Source: Owenia fusiformis (Eukaryota; Annelida; Polychaeta; Sabellida; Oweniidae). Taken from it: a stretch of DNA of 64,000 nt. Positions within the stretch are counted from its first letter, which is position 1. The number at the start of each line of letters is the position of its first letter. Below are positions 27,101 to 36,100 of this stretch, piece after piece. The DNA lies in assembly GCA_903813345.2 (NCBI GenBank), contig CAIIXF020000002.1, forward strand, positions 12,792,150 to 12,856,149. The letters run 5' to 3'. The position numbers were made by a program, and so were the translations under genes. The notes beneath the pieces are model-generated. The model saw only the letters and a list, made by a program, of their open reading frames with translations, was not told where the DNA came from and ran no database searches.

Positions 27101-30100
27101 AAATCTTTCTTTTGATATTTAGTGCTTGAATGGAGACTTGTTTCCACTCCCCGCATTCTAGTAGAATTTAAATATTTGATCCAAAGGAGTTATTTTAAAT
27201 CAAACTTGCATTCCGATTAATTAACACTCAAATGATTGTACCGCTTCACTATTGTCTAAGATAATTATAATGAATTCACGGGACACTATCAGGGGCGGAT
27301 CTGGGAATCAACAAGGGGGGGGGGCCCAAATTTAAAGTCAGAGAAAAACGTCCGCGGAAAAAAATTTTGGGCCCCTAAAACCCAAAAGTGGGCCCAAATT
27401 TTGAAATTTGAGGCCCATTTTCTTTAAAATTTGGCCTAAAATTAAAAAATAAGGCCTTACAAGGCCCAGTAATGACCAAAAAGGCCCACTTTTTGGGGCC
27501 TGAAGGCCTTATTTGGCCCAAATTTTTTTTTTGGGCCCAATTTTTTTTTCTGGGCCCACCCAAGGGGGGGGGGCCCGGGCCCCCAGGCCCCCCCCCCCCC
27601 CCCTAATCCGCCAGTGACTATAGTCTTCCTTTTAAACTTTAGTGGTTGGATGGAGACTTGTTTCCCCATCCCGTACACTAGTAAATTTGTAAATTTTAAA
27701 TATTTGATTTAGGGAGGTATTTGCAATCCAACTCTGATGATGCAAGACTAGTCAAATAAGACTAAATTATGAACTTATTATAATTCCATAGATATCATAT
27801 TTAATCCTGTCAACACAATAATGGTATTAATTGGCATGATATGTAGTCAGAGACGGTTTAAAAAGTTGTTTATATTAATGATAGTATTAGGAAAAATCCT
27901 AACTCAAAGTTTTTGTTCTCTCGCAATCCAGAGCAAACCACTCGCCGGGCAAGCATTCTTTAAAAACGTGAAGTTTTCACCATGTTGAGCAGTTTTGAAA
28001 ATTGTCCAATTTGAACCATCGCCTTGTATATTTCTGTAACTGCCCCCCCCCCCTTGACACTCGAGTGTAAGAATCCTTTCCACACTGTCAATGGTTTTAC
28101 AAAATAGTTCATGTCAGGAAGGGGGAGGGGTGAGTGTGGAGAACAATCACTGACTGCGATTTGTATGATTGGACATTATACACTTATCATAAATTCGTAA
28201 AGAATAGTTTTAAAATAAACAGCTTGTTTTATGTTATGATTGGAGTGATGTATGCATTGAAGAATGACACTGGTTTTGAAATATCTTAATTATCCCATTG
28301 AATGAAGCCATCCGTCCCTCTGTCCATTCTTAACTCATACTAGTGGACTGATTTGATTTAAAGGAGAAGTCTCGGTGTAGAACGTGTACACACTAATGGG
28401 AACGAATTTTACTCATTTCTATTTAGGATTCGTTCATATACTAGCGGGGCTTTAGAGCATTTACAAACGCACGAATTGTATTGTTTTAAGGCAACTTTTA
28501 TGACATATAATGTATTTAAAGCTGATTAATTTTAGATTATATTCGGTTCAATTTTACAAATAATGAATAGTATTACAGTATATCGAAAAATATACAATGA
28601 TTTACATTAAATTGCGCAGACTGCAAACAATGTACATGGTTGGCGAATTTGCATGCGCGTTCTTGATAATAAGAATTAAAGGTTGAAAATCAAACATTTT
28701 CTTTTTTAAACATAATAAATCTTTAAATCAAGAAAATAAAAATAAGATTGATGATTGAACTTTTCATAGTCATCTGCGACTGTGTCGACGCATGTTTATT
28801 TACTTAGCTAATTAGATATGTAAAATTGTTAATGGCCGCAACGGATAATACGTACATGTAAGCTGTTCGGATAAGACATTTCTATATGATTAATAACAAA
28901 TCCCGGGCAGAATGTTATTCAACAGTAACTGATCTTATTAGTTATTATTCAATTTGGATAATAAATCTATTATCTCGTCGTATTGATGTTTATTATATAG
29001 TGTTTCTCGTTGTGCACTTGACTCTATGAAACTGGTGCAAAGTTTCAAACAACACCTTGGAGGAATGATAACCAGTCCACAATGCACTGAGTCCATGGCT
29101 TAAATCCTTGAATAGTGAAATTGTTACCATGAACAGAAATCTTTAAGGATGAGACTGAAATTTAAGCTGTATATTGAAATATAACAAAATAGCACTATTT
29201 TAGTGTAGAACAGTAAGGGGCCAATGCAAAAGATCAAAGTCGGATAATTAACTAAATTTTGATAGTTAGGGAAAGGGTGTTATTGTCCCAAATTGTTAGC
29301 TCTGCCAACATTGATAATTGAATTCCCGGGAATTTTTGTCATGGTCATTTCATCCAGTGTAGATTCTCTGAGGGATTCCCCATTCCTCATGCCAAGAAAA
29401 AAGTGAAATTTTATCATAAAACGTCGCATACAACTTGAAGAAAGGTAAAATCGTCTCACAAGCAACTGAACTTTTTGGAAATCAGTGATTGACAGTCCTC
29501 AGACAGCCATATGGGAAAATCACCTGGGGACAGTCATCTGTTTCATTCACATGTAAGAGTGTCAACACAGCAGGACTGGGGTTTACAAAACAAGCTCAAA
29601 ACATGTATACTTCTACAAAATCAATCTTCAAGAATATATGAAAGTGCAAGAAATACCCTTCAATTTACTTTAACAGGCCGATATGATGAACTCAAGTGCA
29701 TTTGGATATACTTTTGAAAATGTCGCAAGAATCAACATATCTCATATTTATTAGTTAACAGGGGGAAGGGTGGGGGTGTCTGAGAGTTAACTATCAAAAT
29801 TCAGTGAGCTCTCCTACATTGAACTTTTGCATTAGTCCCTTACTTAGGCACAAGTATGATTAGTAAATTTCTCAAGATCCAATCTAAAATATGATGTGTG
29901 TAACATTAGTAAAACATGCATCAAAAATCATAGCACAATTCTGTTGCTTAAAAGAGTTACGCACAAGCTTGGTAGATACTGATTAAAGGTTGCATTCTGT
30001 AAATTTGATTTATTTAATATCATAAAGTAATTTTGCAATATGGTATTTCTTTAGCTCTGAGCATGTTGAACAACAGAAACAAAATGAGGAAAGACAAAGA

Positions 30101-33100
30101 CATCCCTCCATTCACTCTAGATTAATAGATGTTGTGGAGTGTCCAGAGTGTCATAGCAGGGACTGCCATACTGATAAGTGCACAAGAAGCAGTCGAAGAT
30201 CTACTTTAGATAAGGATCATGCTGCTCTCATTCGTCATGAGTCATACGAATCTAATGTTGAATCGCATGATGTATTTGAAGAACCCAGTACATTGATAAT
30301 GATGAATGAATATAAGCCTATTGACTCCAAACCAAAGTCTGATGACATTGAGCTCAAAGAGTTCAAAACTCCGAAACGAGGCAGGCGTGACTCAGTTCAA
30401 AGTGACATCATGCTAAAGCAGGATGCAGCAGGGAATGGAGAGAGAGACATCCCTGAAGAGGTAAAACGAGTTGTCCAGGAAGAAGCTAAGATACAGATAG
30501 AAAGAGAGCTTTCCCTTAAAGCTACTGGGGAAATCTGTGGTGTGTCTATATCATCATTTGGCACAGCACCCCCAACATCAGACTTTAATCCTTCTGGACA
30601 GTCTTTTAGTGAAGGTTCAAGAGCTGTAGAACTGTCTTCTCTACCCTCACTTGGGCAGTCATCAAATCTTGCCCCAGAAGAATCACAGAATACAGGCAAG
30701 TACCATGATTTGGAAGGAATAAGCAATCATATAATAGTCTGAAAATGAATGGATGTTCCATATAAATGAATGACCAACATTATATCTAAAATATATAGAG
30801 GATATTCCTATGATTTTTGAGGGCTATCGTTTTTATCCATGAGTTGATATCGCCCATCTCCACGAGTGAGCGCAGCGAATGAGTGGAGATCGGCGATATC
30901 CGAGAGTAGATAAAAATGATAGCCCGGGAAAATCATAATTGCCATATACTCGTATATAGGAAATACATGTTTACCAAAAAGTATCAAAAACTAAGTTTTA
31001 ATGAGGTGACTTTGAAAATGGACATGATCTCTTTTGTTCATTGGATCAGTTTTGGATATTGGGCTGGTTGCAAACACTCTTGTTTCTGTTTCATACTGAG
31101 TTTTGTATTATTCTTCCCTTTGGGCTCTTGTGCTCACAAATTTAAAAATAAAATAGTGTCTAAGGTACCCCTCACCATTCAAGAAATGTCATCTCAGTCT
31201 ATTATAACACGTATGGTACATATGAACATTTCATTAAAAGTATTTACAATGATTGAATGAAGAAATAAGATTATTATTATTATTATTTGACTAGACTGAA
31301 ATGTATTTATTTTAAAATGGAAGTAATGATACTGTGTCAAATTTCATGTATATAAGTATAATTACATATATAAGGTATGTAACAAGAGTAATATATATAT
31401 ATTTACATATGTTACTATATTTTAGATGATGGCCAACATCTATCTCTGCAAGACCAGCCTGTGAGCAATAGTACACTATTTCAGACATCTGTTAACAATG
31501 ATTCCAATGTCACTTCATATATGAAAAGGATGGTTGATAATCATGATGGAACTAAGGAAATTGAACGTAAAAATTCTCTGCCAAATATTTCTGTACAAAC
31601 TGTTGGCCTCCAAACTGCTAGTAAGGATCTCCAAATTAAAAAGTCTGCACAATCATCTCACCCATCACACCAAGCAAAAGGTATATGTTTATTATCCCAT
31701 CGAACGAAGTTCGGAGGGATATAGGGAACACCTCCGTCAGTACGTACGTACGGCGTCCGTCCGTCTGTCCGTCCGTCCGTCCGGGCAATAACTCAAATAC
31801 TGTTGGCCCGATTTTGTTCATATTTTGTACACATATACCCTATGGGGGTAGAAGTTCTGCTCAAAAGCCGATTTTTAAAATGGCCGCTCATTTAAAAATG
31901 TCGGCCATTTTAGTGCCGATTTTACAGTAATTTAGGTGCAATATGTAAAACTGTGATAGCAATATGTTTTAAATGTAAAAAAATTATATAGGACATTGAT
32001 AAAGCTAGAAATGTAGATATTAAAATAGCACATGGCAGCCATCTTGAAAAATGGCGGCCTTTACTCGTTATTATGTCCCCACCACATAGTGTGGGGCCAT
32101 ATTGTCGGCCTAGGCGCGTCTGTCTGTCCGTCTGTCCGTATGTCCGTCTGTCCGTCCGTCCGTACGTCCGGCAGTTTTCTCCAAAACCGCTACAGATATC
32201 ACCTTCAAATTTTCAGGGATAACTTATGAGTGCATCTTGATGTGGATGAAAAAAATTTAAGTGGATACCTACTTCCTGTCGGCCATTTTGAAGTCAAATG
32301 CTAAAATCCTTGTCTGCAAACTTTAAGAAAAATGACTTCACAGTTGCTTTTGAAACTTTAACATCTTGTTCAGCTCACTTCATTCTACATCTGATCAGGT
32401 TTTGGACCTGTTAGCTCAGTCATGTCAGCCATTTTGAATGTTTTAAGAAAAGTTAGCGCGCGATAATACTTTGTATCATATTGAATGGTGTTTTTCAATT
32501 TTCATACTTTAACTATTTAGTAGCTTCATAAATAATTTCAGGTGTACTTTGTTGTAAAAGCCTATGTTATTGTTAACAGGAGTAATATGTGATAATTTTG
32601 TAAAAGGAAATCAGCAAAAACTCATAATCACTTTTTTATTGTCGGCCATTTTGGATTTTTCCGTCCTAAAATCTTGTCTGTAAAGTCTTGTCTACGCGTT
32701 TTCAGGTGAACCGTTTGGTAGATCAATTTCAAATTTTCAGGGATGATTTTTAGTATGAAAATCTAGATCTGATTAGTTTTTGGGCATTCTGGGTAAATGT
32801 CAAGGCAGCCATTTTGGATTTTCCGTCCTAAAATCTTGTCTGTAAAGTCTTGTCTACGCATTTCCAGGTGAACTGTTTGGTAGATCAATTTCAAATTTTC
32901 AGGGATGATTCTTAGTTTGAAAATCTAGATCTGATTAGTTTTTTGGCATTCTGGATAAATGTCAAGGCAGCCATTTTGGATTTTCTGTCTTAAAATCTTG
33001 CCTGTAAAGTTTTGTCTACGCGTTTTTAGGTGAACCGTTTGGTAGATCAATTTCAAATTTTCAGGGATGATTTTTAGTATGAAAATCTAGATCTGATTAG

Positions 33101-36100
33101 TTTTTTGGCATTCTGGATAAAAATCAAGGCAGCCATTTTGGATTTTCCGTCCTAAAATCTTGTTTGTAAAGTCTTGTTTACATGTTTTCTGGTTAACTGT
33201 GTGAGGGATCAATTTTAAATTTTCAGGGGTGGCTCTTAATATGAAAATCTAGAACTGACTATTTTTTGGGCATTCTGGGTAAATTTTAAGGTGACCATTT
33301 TGGATATTCCCTCCTCAAATTGTGTCGGTAAAGTCTTGTCTACTCATTTTTAGGATAACCATTTTACTGGATCACCCAAAGGTGGGGACATTTTGTACAC
33401 ATTTGTGTTCTTGTTTTACAATTGTTGCTGTAACTCATGAAGTATTGGAGCGATTTTGTTCATATTTGGTATGTGAATACTATAATAAAGCATATTACTT
33501 CTTCTGATGACAACTTTCTTATGTGTGTTATTTTATGATATTTGCTATATATTTCGTTTGTAAAAATGCCAGCTATTTCTGTTCGATGGGATTCGCTACG
33601 CTTTGGCGTTGCTGTTGTTCTGGTTAGATTCAGTTTAATTCTCATTGTATATCTAATTCTCTGCTTTTGCACTACATGTTTAAGGTGGCAATTGCAAAAT
33701 GATAAAACCAAAGTAATATATTATTATTCTTATCTGACAATGATACATATTATATTTTACTTTATTTCCTTCAAATTAGGATTGGTGACCCAACATCAGA
33801 ATGCAGAAAAGATAGTGAATAATTTCAATACCCAACATAAGATTGATAATCCACCATTGGACAACAAGGTATTTTCTTAAAATTTCTCATATTTTTGGCT
33901 CACTTCACAAAAATGCAATATGGTTGTCTTGTACTGATTGGCAAGCCTGCTTCTGGTAGGCGGATGCCACATAAACCTTGTCATCAAAATTCCATGAAAA
34001 TTCCATATCTGTTCAACTTGAAGAGCAGACAGACTAGAGCCAACATTCTGGTTAGGTTTTTGGGAGAGTTGGACAAATAATAATTTAAGGGTTATTTACT
34101 GGGATATTTTTGGATATTGGGTTTATCCAGAGGGAGATACATGTACATGTATGCATATCTACCTGAGGGACCAAAGGCATAAGTGCATACATGTATCTCA
34201 CAAGGTATAAATCCCATATCCAAACCGACCAAACATAACTGATTCATCCTATACTCAGTAGTTTTCTAATTTTTTTTAAAATTTTTGTCAACGTTTTTCT
34301 TATTTTTTTCAACATTTTTTTCTATTTATTTTCAAAATTTTTTTTTTCGAAATTGTTTTTTAATTTTTTTCAAAATTCTTTTTTTCAATTTTTTTAAAAG
34401 CGGGAAGATATGCTCTGTAGCGGGAGATATGGAGGTTCTGGAGTTTAAGAGAACTTTCTAATACCCTGCCATGTTTTCTGCCATGTTATTAGCCACTTGG
34501 TGGTGAAAGTGGTAACAACCTACTCACATCTGGGTTATTGTTGTTATATGCAGAATTGAATTAGCTGACATACCGTATTCTCTGTAATTACCGCCCACCC
34601 TCTAATAAGCGCCCACCCCGCTTCACAAAGTTCAAGAAACATTGAGGAATCGACAAGAATTGAAGAATCTATCAGAAAAAAATCATATTTCCGAAAATCC
34701 ATGAGCGGGCGATAATAGAGTACTCACCCTAAACTGCTGTAAACACGAAGCGTTTTATAATTCTATGCATCCTGTCGATAAATATCTATCGATGGGTGCT
34801 TCCCACACCATACTATACTAATTTTGTCTCAGAATAGTTTATAATGAATGAAGGAATTGTTCTTTATCGGCATTCAGTAATATCCGAAAGCTACTGCGCA
34901 GATGTTCTGCGCATGTCAAGGTTGTGAACTTTCTGGTTTCTTTTTGACGTTTCTCGACTTTTACACGACTTTAACATGAAAAATGATGATCTCTCATCAA
35001 AATTTAAAATAAGGTTTAACTTTAGATCGAAATCCAACAGTCTCTAGTGGAAATATTGAAGGTAATCGGCGATAATGACAAAGTGGGCGTGCCGGAAATA
35101 AATTGGTCTTCAATCACTGTCAATGTTGTCTAAGCGATCTTTACCGTATTCTCTCCAATAACAATACTTATTATTATTATAAAATTAAGTTGAAAATAAG
35201 GCATTCTTGGCAAGAAAAATTGCCATACATGAAATTTCTCGGGATTTCTGATTTCTTTAATACATGGGCGCTTATTAGAATGGTCTGAATGATGTATTTT
35301 CAATTTTCTAACCGCCCTGGGCGCTAATTACAGAGAATACGGTAATTTAATACATTTACCCAGGGGTTCACTGCATACAAATTTTGGCGGGGGTCCTAGG
35401 CTGAACCCTCAGATATCAATATGTTCCCATACCAATCTGTCAAATTTCAATGTGTTCTCATACTAACTAAAATAAAACCCAACAGCCATACCAAATGTCC
35501 AAATATAAGACCAATGCCATATCAAATGTCAAAAAAGGTACCCCATGTGCCCTGATGATCCCCATCAAGGTTTATAAACAGTGAACCCTCGGGTATATTA
35601 AGAATAACATAAGAGTTAAATCAGATAATATATGTTGCTATTAATGTTGAGAAATATCGGTGTCAGTTTCAGCTTCCAAGTTTCTATGTTTTTTCTTTTC
35701 TCTAGGCGCTCCTGTAAATTTTGCATGAATCTGGATGAAAGTCAAAAGTTTTCATCATGCATAACAAATAATAGTTGGTGACTAGTAAATCAAAGAATAA
35801 TCATAAATGCTCACTTCGGTATATGAGTCCACCAAATGGAATATACTAAGAGAAATAAGATTATTGACTTGTTTATTTGTAGAGAAATGGATGGGATCAG
35901 GTTCAGTACAGAGTAGCTTTACAGAAACGTAAGTAAGATTCAAAATTTTATTGTGCTTTAAGCCAAACAATTGGCTTCGTCACAAAATCAATTACAAGAC
36001 ATAATTATCCCATCGAACAAAGTTTGGAGGGATATAGGGAACGCCTCTGTCCATGCGTACGTCCGTCCGTCCGTCCGGGCAATAACTCAAATACCGTTGG

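Larger units (their letters stand above)
13766..30054 (+). other. Intron 6 (16.3 kb, repeat-rich)
   Basis: From donor GTATTT to acceptor TTTCTTTAG. No host exon seen; the contents are the separate repeat entries between these positions. Confidence 0.6.

Noticed and set aside
30397-30726. Minus-strand 109-codon ORF
   Set aside because: Antisense shadow of receptor exon 7.
34262-34400. Long T-rich tract as possible functional polypyrimidine element
   Set aside because: Low-complexity T/A sequence far from any supported splice acceptor.
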